A stretch of DNA of 64,000 nucleotides, taken from positions 2,153,963-2,217,962 of the forward strand of contig NZ_LN679998.1 of the NCBI RefSeq assembly GCF_000953675.1, written 5' to 3'. Shown here one piece after another: positions 46,746 to 55,501 of the stretch (within the stretch, counting starts at the first letter, position 1; each line of letters starts with the position of its first letter). The notes below the pieces were generated by a model, which did not search any database, had not been told where the DNA came from, and worked only from the letters and a program-made list of their open reading frames with translations. The translations under genes were made by a program, and so were the position numbers. The stretch comes from Paraclostridium sordellii (GTDB lineage: Bacteria; Bacillota; Clostridia; Peptostreptococcales; Peptostreptococcaceae).

Positions 46746-47906
46746 CTCCTTTTAATAAAAAATTTATATCTTTAATAGGAATTAAATCCCTACTTATTAA
46801 TAAATCATCTCCATGTGGTTTAGGTGGCATATCTTCAAACATGCGGACTTCATTCGGAGTTAATCCCGCAGATCTAATCATTTTAAAATAAAACTCTCCT
46901 CTTGTTTTCATATCTGCTCTTGCAAATCCATTGAGGTTAAATTTAACCTCAAATCCTTCATCCTTTTCATAATTAGATAAACATTTTTTATTAAACTGTT
47001 GTTCATACATACGGATAACAGGAAGAATAGTATCTACTAAAAATTCTAAATCTCCCTGTTCTGCACTTGAGTAAGTTATATTTTTTGCAGATAGTTTATG
47101 CGGAGGTATGTTAAAAACTCTCGCTACTCTAGATACGGTTATTTCTTCAACTTCAAAAACTTTTGGATCTATAAAAGAATTGTTTTTCAGTTCCTCTAAT
47201 GACTTCCCATTATCTAGGTATATTATTCCTTTATCCATATATTCTTGTATTAGCTCATGGTATTCACTTAATTTATCAATAGATAGATTAGCTCCTACTT
47301 TAAATGCATATCTAAATCCTATTCCATTTTCTAACTGTTCTACACTTAAATTTTTAATTTTTTCATCATAATCTAAAGTGTTGTATAGTACATCTATAGG
47401 GCTTATACCGCCATACTCATCTGCACTTATATGGCTAACTTCTATTATATGCCTACTGTGTATATACTCTTCTTTTACTTTATACCATAATTCTCCGCTT
47501 TCTTCGTCTTTATATGGTGTTACATAATCTGGATTTAATATCCATATATAGGATATATTTTCATAATAATCATATTCTTTTATAGCATATGCTCTACCTT
47601 TTGTGTTTCTTATAACTTCCATTATTCTTATAAATTCAAAAGTTGTCATGTTAGGATTTACTCCATCTCTTAATAATCTAGCTATTGTATTTTCATTAGC
47701 ACTTACTTTTTCATACCCTTTCCTTAAATGTATAGGTACACTAGCTACAGCATTAGAAATTAAAGATATTGCAGCAAATATGGTTTCATTATTGGCTATA
47801 TCTTTGTTTGAAGAGTAAAATATTCTTTTTTTGCCTCTACCTTTTGCATTATTTTTTTGATTAATTGTTTTTTTGAATTTAAATTTTTTAAACCAATTTA
47901 ACCCAC
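46714..47906 (-). pseudogene. Portal protein, frameshifted just after its start codon
   Basis: The frame that encodes the portal stays open from about 47907 to 46714 (about 397 codons, normal portal length) and includes FAAISLISNAVASVPIHLRK, then ARLLRDGVNPNMTTFEF. It has no usable start in its first 85 codons. GTG 47906, five bases after AGAGGTG, is the natural start, but reads GTG-GGT-TAA. One extra T in GGTTAAA would restore GLNWFKKFKFKK. Either the base is missing in the assembly, or the gene is mutated and only a fragment from ATG 47649 (311 residues) could be made. Confidence 0.75.
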
Positions 47907-47925
47907 AAGATCACCTCTTTTAAAT

Positions 47926-49635
47926 TTATTTTGGTACAAATGCTATATTTGAACTTTCCTTAGTTTCAAAATATAATTTCCAAGCATCTAAAATAGCATC
48001 AATAGGATCTATTCTATTTTCTTGTAAATTTTTATCTACCTTGATTTCTCCAAAACTGTTTTTAGTAGTTGTAGCATTAATTGCACTCCATTTTAATAAC
48101 TTATTATTTTTATCATATTTAACTTGTTTTGATTTTATAGATAATCTAAAGTCTACGGTTGCATCGTTTAAAGCCTTAGCACTTTGAGGTATATCTATTA
48201 AATCACAACCTAAAAAGTCTAAATCTGCTATAAAAGCACTTGCATTATGATTATCATATCCACATGACTTTACAGTTATTTGATATTTTTCAAGTAAGTC
48301 TTTTAAATAATTTATAATGAACTTATAATCTGTTTTTATTCCAAATGCTCCTGTTGTTAATGTCAATAATTCATCTTCAACCCATATTCTATATGGAGCA
48401 TCATCTGAGTTTTCATGTTCTAATAATCTTAATTCTGGCATAAATGAATGACTATGAATAAATATAGTACCATCCTCTAATGGAAAAATAAGTGCTATCG
48501 AAGTTAAATCGCCTCCACTTGATAAATCTATTCCTAAAAAACATTCTTTTCCTTCCATATCAGATATAGTTAAATCTGAAGCGCAATCATTTAAGCATTC
48601 TGCATCTAAATAACTTCCACCCCTATAACTAACCCATATATTAAGCCACTTCGTCTTAAAATCAAGTAAATCTTCTCCACCTTTTTCCTTTACTTCTATA
48701 GCTACTTCACTCATTTTTTTTACTTCATGCATATTTATAGTATCATCTTCATTTAAAAGTAATAGAGGATTAGATTTTACCCAGTTTTTGTAATTCCATA
48801 TATCATCTTCTTTATCCATCTCAGCTATATATATAAATAAACTTTCTTTTTTTACAACTCCATCAAGAACCTTTTTGCAAAATTGATAATGTTCATAACA
48901 AAAACTATTAAGGTCAAATCCAGCTGTTGTTATAGCTAAAATTAAAGCATTGTTTACTTTTCTTTGTCCTCCTAATAAAAGCTTATATGTTTGATTCGTT
49001 CTATGAGCATGTAATTCATCAGGTATTGCTAATATGCTTCTAAATCCATCCATAGATTTAGTATCTCTTCCAACAGCCTTTATTACTGTTCCTGTAGCTC
49101 CTGCTGTTATTTCATTTGTAGATTCAGTTATTTTAAACATTTCTTCAAGTTCTTTATCTGCTATTATAAATTTCTTTATTTCTTTCCAAACTATTTTTGC
49201 TTGATCCATTTTACTGGCTGCGCAAATTATATTACCCATTTTATAAGTTGAAAAATTACTTGTTTTTATAGCTTTAGATCCACTTAAAAAAGACTTCCCA
49301 TTCTGTCTTGCAATTTGAATGTAAGCCTCTCTAAATCTATTGTATCCAGTTCTTTTTTCTACCCATCCTTCTAAACTTCCTAAAATGAAATTTTGAAACC
49401 CTCTTGTTTTTAATGTTTGAGCTTCATCACCTTCAAGTATTGTAAGGTCATTGTATAAATCTAAAGCTTCTTCAGATTTTGAAACATCCCATTTATAGTT
49501 AAAATCTTTTGTTTTACTGTTTTTTAAGTCTTTAAGATGTCTTTCACAAGCTTTTTTTACACTATCGCCTGTTATAACCTTACCTGAAACAACTTTTTTC
49601 GCATATTCTGTTACTCTATCTTTACGCCTTGCCAC
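47926..49635 (-). CDS. Terminase large subunit
   Basis: 569 residues. Walker A is in IQIARQNGKSFLSG, Walker B in ILAIPDELHAHR, and the nuclease domain begins near FLGIDLSSGGDLTSIALI with acidic residues continuing in RIDPIDAILDAWKL. It packages DNA into the prohead. It is preceded by the small subunit and follows HNH, an arrangement typical of cos-type phages. Confidence 0.95.
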   Translation of the reverse strand: MARRKDRVTEYAKKVVSGKVITGDSVKKACERHLKDLKNSKTKDFNYKWDVSKSEEALDLYNDLTILEGDEAQTLKTRGFQNFILGSLEGWVEKRTGYNRFREAYIQIARQNGKSFLSGSKAIKTSNFSTYKMGNIICAASKMDQAKIVWKEIKKFIIADKELEEMFKITESTNEITAGATGTVIKAVGRDTKSMDGFRSILAIPDELHAHRTNQTYKLLLGGQRKVNNALILAITTAGFDLNSFCYEHYQFCKKVLDGVVKKESLFIYIAEMDKEDDIWNYKNWVKSNPLLLLNEDDTINMHEVKKMSEVAIEVKEKGGEDLLDFKTKWLNIWVSYRGGSYLDAECLNDCASDLTISDMEGKECFLGIDLSSGGDLTSIALIFPLEDGTIFIHSHSFMPELRLLEHENSDDAPYRIWVEDELLTLTTGAFGIKTDYKFIINYLKDLLEKYQITVKSCGYDNHNASAFIADLDFLGCDLIDIPQSAKALNDATVDFRLSIKSKQVKYDKNNKLLKWSAINATTTKNSFGEIKVDKNLQENRIDPIDAILDAWKLYFETKESSNIAFVPK

Positions 49636-49638
49636 AAC

Positions 49639-50109
49639 TTACACCTTTAAATATTTCATAAATTTATTTTCTTTTGTTTCAGGTTCTGGAATTATAAGTT
49701 TTAGTCTGTCAGTTGTAGCTACTCCTAACTTCGTTGAACATCTCATTATCCTAGATATATATTTATCTTGGGCATTTATTAAAGGATTTAATTTTTCACT
49801 ATCTTTACCTTGTACTGTGTATTGCTTATTCTTACGCATTTGTTTTTCAATCTCGTTATAATGACTCCATGCATCACAATACATTATTATAAAGGGCAAA
49901 TCAAGATTATCCCATAACCCAATTTTTTCAGCAGCGCTAACAACTCTCTCAAACTCTTTGCTTGCAATTTCATTATCTTTTAATGTTTCAGGTACTATTA
50001 ATTCATCTCTATCTAATTTTAACTTTTTTTCTTGATTGCTTCTATTTTCCTTTTCTTTTTTAGTAAGATGTTTCTTTGTAGTTGATACAGTTTTTCTTTG
50101 CCTACCCAT
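49639..50109 (-). CDS. Terminase small subunit (P27 family)
   Basis: 156 residues, basic N-terminus; PETLKDNEIASKEFERVVSA and GLWDNLDLPFIIMYCDAWSH match the P27 family. It recognises the packaging site, probably the GC-richer stretch just upstream. Confidence 0.88.
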   Translation of the reverse strand: MGRQRKTVSTTKKHLTKKEKENRSNQEKKLKLDRDELIVPETLKDNEIASKEFERVVSAAEKIGLWDNLDLPFIIMYCDAWSHYNEIEKQMRKNKQYTVQGKDSEKLNPLINAQDKYISRIMRCSTKLGVATTDRLKLIIPEPETKENKFMKYLKV

Positions 50110-50282
50110 AATCTACCTCCTTTCTCCAAAAAATTTTTAAAAAGGGAAAATCTCTGAATATATATACCCCTGCTCGCTCGGTAAATCCCCTACTTATATT
50201 TTTAAAGGTAGGGGGGTATAACTTGTATTTGCCATTTTAAGCCTTTGTAATTCTATTCTTGATACTAATTTTCATATTCCAT
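50110..50282. other. Candidate packaging (cos) region
   Basis: A non-coding stretch between the HNH and terminase genes, unusually GC-rich for this DNA (CCCCTGCTCGCTCGG at 50168-50182). It holds a hairpin CCCCTAC/GTAGGGG (50187-50215). The position between HNH and small terminase is that of known cos sites. Confidence 0.45.
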
Positions 50283-50732
50283 TTAATAGCTTTTATTATT
50301 GCAGAAAAGATTCTCTGCCTTTTCAAGTATATCTCTAAGCTTCTTTTGAGTAGATTCTTTATCTTTTCTATATAAAGAATGTATCTTATTATGACTCTTC
50401 GTACTAACTGGTATTAAATTCAAATTATCTAATCGTTGCTCATAATCTTCTGTTACTTCAACAATATGATGAACTGTATTAGCTTCCGTTGTTTCTTTTC
50501 CATTCACAAAGAAATCCCATAAGTCTACATAATTATATTTAATTAATATATATATTCTTTTTTCTTCCCATTCATCAGTATGATAAAATGCATCTATATT
50601 TTTATTTCTATTTTTAGAATTGTAAACTTTATAACTTTTTCTTTTATTATTTATATACTTAGACTCACACTTATCACATCTGCTTTTACTTTGGCTTATA
50701 ATTTTTCCACACCTGCAAAACTTCTTTAACAT
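50283..50732 (-). CDS. HNH endonuclease
   Basis: 149 residues. CRCGKIISQSKSRCDKC is a zinc-ribbon-like start; the HNH core is VHHIVEVTEDYEQRLDNLNL followed by KSHNKIHSLYRK. HNH proteins next to terminase assist in genome cutting at cos. Confidence 0.9.
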   Translation of the reverse strand: MLKKFCRCGKIISQSKSRCDKCESKYINNKRKSYKVYNSKNRNKNIDAFYHTDEWEEKRIYILIKYNYVDLWDFFVNGKETTEANTVHHIVEVTEDYEQRLDNLNLIPVSTKSHNKIHSLYRKDKESTQKKLRDILEKAENLFCNNKSY

Positions 50733-50739
50733 CTTGATT

Positions 50740-51018
50740 CTATACCTGTTCTAATATCTTTTTCTTTAACCTATCAGAATGTAGTTTCATATTCCTTAAA
50801 CACTTCTGAGACTTATTAGTTTTATTAATATCTTTGATGAGCTTCTGATATCTTCTTTGCTCTTTCATTATGTATTCATCAACACAAGAAGTCACATACT
50901 TATGATTGCATTCTCTACATTCAAAGTATGTGACTTTTATATTATCAATCATCTTATCTTTTAGATCTTCCTCTTCTATATTGAAACTATTATTGCATTG
51001 ATCACATATAACTATCAT
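50740..51018 (-). CDS. Small zinc-ribbon phage protein
   Basis: 92 residues with paired cysteines CDQCNNSF and CRECNHKY, then a helical basic C-terminus. The function is unknown; it adjoins the HNH gene. Confidence 0.65.
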   Translation of the reverse strand: MIVICDQCNNSFNIEEEDLKDKMIDNIKVTYFECRECNHKYVTSCVDEYIMKEQRRYQKLIKDINKTNKSQKCLRNMKLHSDRLKKKILEQV

Positions 51019-51019
51019 C

Positions 51020-51646
51020 TTATCGCTCCTGTTCTTTATGAGTACAATCTGAATCTTTTTTCTCTTTCAATAAATTACTTAAATAATCTATACTAAGTAT
51101 ACATTTCATACTTGCATCTTTGCTTAATGCAAAGTTGTATCCTTTAGATATTTTATTCCATGATTTAATTGCCTTTTCTCTTGACATGCCTTTCATTCCA
51201 TATTTAAGTATGAACTCATCTTTAGTTACAACTTTCATTATTCCTGGACTATATTTAATATCATTAATACTATCTACATAACTTTTAAAGTCCTCCAGCT
51301 TCTTTTCAGCTTCAGTTGTATCTATATCAAGATTAACCTCAATATCAGTTTCGCAATTACTTGTATCTTCTATTGGATCATATAGCTCTTTAAGTATTTC
51401 TTCGCTAATTGAGCCAATTCTGCCTTCACATTTTATTATATAATCCATAGTTTTAACTTTACGCATTGGATTATATTTATCAGGTATTAAACATACTGCT
51501 TCTTTATCTTTAAAGTCCTTAACTCCAAATATTATATTTTGTTTTTCTATTTCTTCTTTTACCCAGTCTATCTTTTCTATGCTTTCTATATCTCCAGTCC
51601 ATTGAACAGCTTCTATTGTTGCACTTTTCTTTCTGTATTTAGTCAT
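51020..51646 (-). CDS. Phage protein with N-terminal PGDYG-like domain
   Basis: 208 residues. MTKYRKKSATIEAVQWTGD with CLIPDKYNPMRKVKTMDYII resembles a small domain common at phage protein N-termini, fused here to an acidic linker and a helical C-terminus. The function is unknown. Confidence 0.55.
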   Translation of the reverse strand: MTKYRKKSATIEAVQWTGDIESIEKIDWVKEEIEKQNIIFGVKDFKDKEAVCLIPDKYNPMRKVKTMDYIIKCEGRIGSISEEILKELYDPIEDTSNCETDIEVNLDIDTTEAEKKLEDFKSYVDSINDIKYSPGIMKVVTKDEFILKYGMKGMSREKAIKSWNKISKGYNFALSKDASMKCILSIDYLSNLLKEKKDSDCTHKEQER

Positions 51647-51678
51647 GGTAATTTCACTCCTTTATTTATACTTTTATA

Positions 51679-51810
51679 TTTTAAAATCAATATAAACTTT
51701 GTTATAATTTAATTAACCTATATAAGAGGTTGTTTGTTTCTTCTTTTGCTGTTTAAAATTTACACAAAAAAAGAGATAATACTATTTTTAGTGTTATCTC
51801 TTTTTCTTTT
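51679..51810 (+). ncRNA. Plus-strand small RNA Q1 and its promoter
   Basis: Promoter TTTTAA (51679), 18-bp spacer with ATATAAAC at positions 6-13, TATAAT (51703-51708). The RNA starts near 51715, has AACCT...AGAGGTT near its 5' end, and ends in terminator AAAGAGATAATACT/AGTGTTATCTCTTT; one U-G pair fits only this strand. Confidence 0.65.
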
Positions 51811-51828
51811 CTAATTTTGCTTTTACTA

Positions 51829-51957
51829 TTTAAATCTAAACTTAAACTTTGCTATAATAAAAATAGCCTCTTGTAGGTGTCACATTTTCGTTTTGTCGAT
51901 TTTTTAATTCCGTACGGAAAGTAGATGGTGCTATTTTAGTATCATCTACTTTTCTTT
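51829..51957 (+). ncRNA. Plus-strand small RNA Q2 and its promoter
   Basis: Promoter TTTAAA, spacer with tandem CTAAAC-TTAAAC, TATAAT (51853-51858). RNA begins GCCTCTTGTAGGTG, holds TTCCGTACGGAA and ends in AAAGTAGATGGTGCT/AGTATCATCTACTTT with two G-U pairs valid on this strand only. Confidence 0.65.
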
Positions 51958-51985
51958 TCTAATGGTTTAATTTTATTTTTTACTA

Positions 51986-52104
51986 TTTAAATCTAAACCT
52001 AAACTTTGTTATAATTTAATTAACCTCTTGCGAGGTATCATGTTTTTCTATATTAATTTCTTATGAAAAAGAGATGGTGCTGTATAGCATCGTCTCTTTT
52101 TGCT
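51986..52104 (+). ncRNA. Plus-strand small RNA Q3 and its promoter
   Basis: Promoter TTTAAA, spacer with CTAAAC-CTAAAC, TATAAT (52010-52015). The 5' hairpin ACCTC-TTGC-GAGGT is followed by terminator AAAAAGAGATGGTGCT/AGCATCGTCTCTTTTT, again with wobble pairs that favour this strand. Confidence 0.65.
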
Positions 52105-52150
52105 TTATAATAATTTAAGTTTATTTTTATATAAAAATTATTTTTTATTA

Positions 52151-52282
52151 TTTAAACCTAAACTTAAACTTTGATAAAATAATTTCAACCTCATACTTAG
52201 TATTTTTTTACTGTCTTTCAAAGAAATTAAATTCCTTAAAAGAAAAGAAATGATTCTATATTTAGAATCATTTCTTTTCTTT
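52151..52282 (+). ncRNA. Plus-strand small RNA Q4 and its promoter
   Basis: Promoter TTTAAA, spacer with CTAAAC-TTAAAC, TAAAAT (52175-52180). RNA starts near CAACCTCATACTTAG and ends in AAAAGAAATGATTCTA/TAGAATCATTTCTTTT. Confidence 0.6.
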
Positions 52283-52352
52283 TACGAGAACGTGATAAGT
52301 AGTTTATACTCCATACCGCTATAGAGTGCTCTTAAGAGCCGTAAAGTTATAT

Positions 52353-52427
52353 TGGAAAGGATAACAAGTTTTGAACTTGTAACTAATACATCCAAAGTAT
52401 CTGTTTTGCCACTTAAACTATATCCTC
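52353..52427 (-). tRNA. tRNA-Pro (anticodon UGG), prophage-encoded
   Basis: 75 nt with encoded CCA. Acceptor GAGGATA pairs with TATCCTT; D stem GTTT/AAAC; anticodon stem GATAC/GTATT with loop TTTGGAT, giving UGG; T stem ACAAG/CTTGT with loop TTCAAAA. All arms form, with two G-U pairs. It lies alone between the small-RNA cluster and the early genes. Confidence 0.85.
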
Positions 52428-52433
52428 ATGTTG

Positions 52434-52458
52434 CTAGGGTAAAGAGATTACCCTAGCC
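52434..52458. repeat. Hairpin upstream of the tRNA
   Basis: GCTAGGGTAA pairs with TTACCCTAGC around AGAGA. It has no T run on either strand, so it is more likely an RNA structure or protein site than a terminator. Confidence 0.5.
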
Positions 52459-52586
52459 ATATATTTATATCAACAAGAGTATTAAGGAATAAGGAAACTA
52501 GCTAATCCTAAGTTCTCTATATTAAAATTATCTCATATTTTTATTTGATATATCGGTAACAAATCGGCAATATCCAAATAAAATCT

Positions 52587-53270
52587 TTAATATTCACTAT
52601 TGATTAGTTTTTGAATTCTATTAAATATAGGAGTTAATTTACCTTTTCCTCCATTATAATCTACATATGTACCAACAATTTCTTTATAACATCCTGTTCT
52701 ATTTATTCGAGTTAATATAGCATCAAGTTCTTCTTCATCTATATTTAAATCATTTTTTATTTCATTTGTAAATTCATTCCAAAACTTATTACATCTTTGT
52801 AATTCATTTTCATTTGGTTCTAAAGGGTATTCATTTTCATATTTATACAATTTAGCTAATATATATAACTCTCTATATGATAGTTCATCTAATATATCTA
52901 AATATTCTTCATATAAATCTACAGCAAAATCTCCTTTATTATTTATAGATGATTTAAATAACATTGCAAATATCTTTATTTTTTCTTTTCTATTAGTTTT
53001 AACTACCACATTTCTAGTTATCATATACTTGTGTAAAAAATCATCAGATTTTATTATTTCTTCTGATAAATTTATATTGCCACTTTCTAACTCGTCAAAA
53101 AATGCTTTCATTCTCTTCTGTTGTAAATTATTTATTGAACTTAATAAAACTCCATCTGCTATTGATAGTGCAGGATTTAAAATTTTTATAGTTTCTGCAA
53201 GCCCCCTAATAACAAGATTGTTAGCATACAAATCTAAACTTTTATCTACCATGTTATTTATTTTGTCCAC
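52587..53270 (-). CDS. Helical protein of unknown function
   Basis: 227 residues starting at GTG 53270, eight bases after AGGAGG. Mostly alpha-helical with acidic stretches; a hydrophobic stretch ILNPALSIADGVLLSSI near residue 30 may be membrane-associated. I do not recognise the family. It follows the sigma-like activator gene by 16 bp and is probably cotranscribed. Confidence 0.6.
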   Translation of the reverse strand: MDKINNMVDKSLDLYANNLVIRGLAETIKILNPALSIADGVLLSSINNLQQKRMKAFFDELESGNINLSEEIIKSDDFLHKYMITRNVVVKTNRKEKIKIFAMLFKSSINNKGDFAVDLYEEYLDILDELSYRELYILAKLYKYENEYPLEPNENELQRCNKFWNEFTNEIKNDLNIDEEELDAILTRINRTGCYKEIVGTYVDYNGGKGKLTPIFNRIQKLINSEY

Positions 53271-53285
53271 TTTGTTTATCCTCCT

Positions 53286-53792
53286 TTATATTTTTATTAG
53301 ATCAAATAATGTGTCCTCCTCTTCTTCAAATAATTTTATTCCAAATAATTTTATAGCTATACTTCTAATAGCTTGTTTCTTTTTATTCCTTAGTTGTCTC
53401 TCTTCATAGCTCATTATATCAATAATTTCCATCCATGTTAATCCATCTATATATCTGTATTTAATTATATCTCTATATATCGGAGATAAATTATTTATAG
53501 CTTGATCTATTTCTTTTTTTAGTTTTTTATTTCTATATAATTCTATTTTTAATTCAGTTTCTTCTTCAACTTTATCTAATGCCTTTCTTTCAGTCACTCT
53601 AGATATATTGAAAGTATGGCTTACCTGTATGCTATTATAATTTATAGTTCCTACTGTTGTAGTATTTTCATCTAATTTTATATCCTTTAATTTTTTCTCC
53701 GTATTTTTTATAAATTCTTCTATATCTTTATATCCATATAAAATTTTTTCTGTAAATCTAAAACAATTATTTTGTAATTCTTTTTTGTCCAT
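53286..53792 (-). CDS. Sigma-70 region 4-like late transcription activator (ArpU/RinA type)
   Basis: 168 residues. The C-terminal part NLSPIYRDIIKYRYIDGLTW with MEIIDIMSYEERQLRNKKK is a sigma region 4-like HTH, as in ArpU and RinA proteins that switch on phage late genes. GGGGG precedes ATG 53792. It sits just before the packaging module, as expected. Confidence 0.75.
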   Translation of the reverse strand: MDKKELQNNCFRFTEKILYGYKDIEEFIKNTEKKLKDIKLDENTTTVGTINYNSIQVSHTFNISRVTERKALDKVEEETELKIELYRNKKLKKEIDQAINNLSPIYRDIIKYRYIDGLTWMEIIDIMSYEERQLRNKKKQAIRSIAIKLFGIKLFEEEEDTLFDLIKI

Positions 53793-53810
53793 AAAAATCC
53801 CCCTTATTAT

Positions 53811-54018
53811 CTATGCTAAAGATTCTATTTTAACTTCTAACTTAGGTTTATCTTCAAAGTTCTGAGCAGCTACTAATACAACTATCTTAGTGTCATCATA
53901 ATAATTTTATATAGTTCTCATATATAATAATTTGTTCTGGTGTTTTTATCCTTCTATAACTTAATCTTGTTCTTCCTTTGCCTTGTGGTTTCCCATCTAT
54001 TGTAAAATTAACTTCCAT
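53811..54018 (-). pseudogene. RusA-type Holliday junction resolvase remnant
   Basis: A good ribosome site (AGGAGG) and ATG 54018 open a RusA N-terminus, MEVNFTIDGKPQGKGRTRLS, which stops at TGA 53898-53896 after 40 codons. A second fragment in another frame (DTKIVVLVAAQNFEDKPKLE) ends at 53811. Intact RusA is about 120 residues, so this copy is frameshifted and truncated. Confidence 0.65.
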
Positions 54019-54262
54019 ATCAACCTCCTAAATCTTTTATATTTTTTTGAATAACTAATTTATAACTTTATATAATAGAATTATCTTCTGTGTATGATCA
54101 TCGTGTACAAACGCATTTATCATTAAATGCTAGATTAATTTCTAGTCTTTTTTTCTATATAAAATGTAAAATTTACTTTTTCATTCAGTCAATTATTTCT
54201 CTTTAGGTTAACGAATATTTATTTTTTTAAGAGTCAAACTATTCTAGAAAGGTGGTTTTAAT

Positions 54263-54580
54263 GTGAAAAAGAAAATAATTGTACTTTTATTATCTTCATG
54301 CTTTTTATTAAGCCTATCTAGTAGTGTTTATGCAGTTAACCTATTTAAAGAAGGTGTCTATAAGGTTGCTGATTTAAACTTTTCTGAGGATAACAAATAT
54401 ATAGTTCAAAATGTTTCAAAAACTGAAGGAGCTTATCTTCAAGTATTTGACGAGAATCAAGTTTTAGTTCAGTCTATTAGATTTTCTCCTGATTCTGAAA
54501 AGTTTAATTTAGTTAAAATTAGTCCTGAGTATAGAATAGTAATACTTGGTGGCGGAAATATTTATATCTATCCATCTTAA
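54263..54580 (+). CDS. Small secreted protein, probable lysogenic-conversion gene
   Basis: 105 residues from GTG 54263 after AAGGTGG. Residues 1-25 are a signal peptide (KKIIVLLLSSCFLLSLSSSV, cleavage after VYA). The mature part is a small beta-rich domain ending GGGNIYIYPS. It points against the surrounding phage genes and has its own terminator, so it is likely expressed in the lysogen. Confidence 0.7.
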   Translation: MKKKIIVLLLSSCFLLSLSSSVYAVNLFKEGVYKVADLNFSEDNKYIVQNVSKTEGAYLQVFDENQVLVQSIRFSPDSEKFNLVKISPEYRIVILGGGNIYIYPS

Positions 54581-54617
54581 TAGTTTTATTTATTGAAACT
54601 ACCTAATTAAATAATCT

Positions 54618-54662
54618 CCTAAATTAAAGGTGCTCCAATTGGGCATCTTTTCTCTTAATTTA
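54618..54662 (+). terminator. Terminator of the secreted-protein gene
   Basis: AAAGGTGCTCCAATTGGGCATCTTT forms a hairpin with one mismatch, followed by T-rich DNA. Confidence 0.6.
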
Positions 54663-54739
54663 ATATCTCCACCTCATAAACTTTAGATTTTATTTTTCTT
54701 CTTCAACTGAATTAGATTTAATCCTATTAAAATTTATAA

Positions 54740-54961
54740 CTATTCCTCCTTATTACCACCTTTAATTCCCCAAGCACTCATTATTTTATCTGCACTTTCT
54801 GGAAACTTTATTTTTCCATTGATTTCTAATCCACATATGCACTGTGCTAAAGCCATATAGTTAGGATATGTTTTATAATCACTTGGTTTAAAGAATGTTT
54901 CTTTTACACTTTGTATACTAGCTTCTTTTTTAACTTTATTTAAATCTTCAGCTTTACTCAT
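54740..54961 (-). CDS. Small phage protein
   Basis: 73 residues from ATG 54961, after GGAAGTG, overlapping the end of the upstream gene. It shows a shared theme with that gene: NYMALAQCICGLEINGKIKF resembles NYMALLACILDSRLTIGQAI. Unknown function. Confidence 0.55.
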   Translation of the reverse strand: MSKAEDLNKVKKEASIQSVKETFFKPSDYKTYPNYMALAQCICGLEINGKIKFPESADKIMSAWGIKGGNKEE

Positions 54962-55499
54962 TCTTTTCACTTCCAACCTTGTATTCAATTTTATATCTTT
55001 TTCTAAATAATCTTTTATCAGCTATAGCTTTATTTATATTGATCCTGCTAACATTTAAATAATCACAAGCCTTATTAACACTTTCAAACTCTATGATTTC
55101 ATCTTTTAACATATCTGTAATTATTACAGGCTTCCTTTCAACTGATCTTATAGTTTCTAAAGCTTGTATTCTATATCTCTTTCTAAATAATCTATTATGC
55201 TTTATATAAGTTGTTATATCCGCTCTTCTCATGTTTAAAAATTTACAACAATCATCTATCTTGTCAAATTCAATTTCTTTGTTTTCAACTTCATCAATAA
55301 CTTTTACTTTGTAATTATGATTTTGTCTACGTTTGACTTTCTTATAATTTCCACCTTCAGTGTCTCTATAGTCATCAAGTGTTATATACTTAATAGCTTG
55401 CCCTATAGTTAGTCTTGAATCTAATATACAAGCTAATAAAGCCATATAGTTTTCTGTAAAATCAAAATCATATGTATTAGAATATCTCACCCTACTCAC
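54954..55499 (-). CDS. Protein with two NUMOD1-like DNA-binding repeats, no nuclease
   Basis: 181 residues. Two repeats of about 55 residues (NKEIEFDKIDDCCKFLNMRR and DEIIEFESVNKACDYLNVSR, each ending KRLFRKRYRI or similar) are NUMOD1-type helix-turn-helix modules, usually the DNA-binding part of homing endonucleases. No HNH or GIY-YIG domain is present. It lies downstream of the replisome organiser and may bind phage DNA. Confidence 0.65.
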   Translation of the reverse strand: MSRVRYSNTYDFDFTENYMALLACILDSRLTIGQAIKYITLDDYRDTEGGNYKKVKRRQNHNYKVKVIDEVENKEIEFDKIDDCCKFLNMRRADITTYIKHNRLFRKRYRIQALETIRSVERKPVIITDMLKDEIIEFESVNKACDYLNVSRININKAIADKRLFRKRYKIEYKVGSEKNE

Positions 55500-55501
55500 T
55501 C

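Noticed and set aside
52285-52350. Second tRNA next to tRNA-Pro
   Set aside because: Contains a GCTCTTAAGAGC palindrome and some tRNA-like arms, but no T loop and no acceptor stem can be formed.
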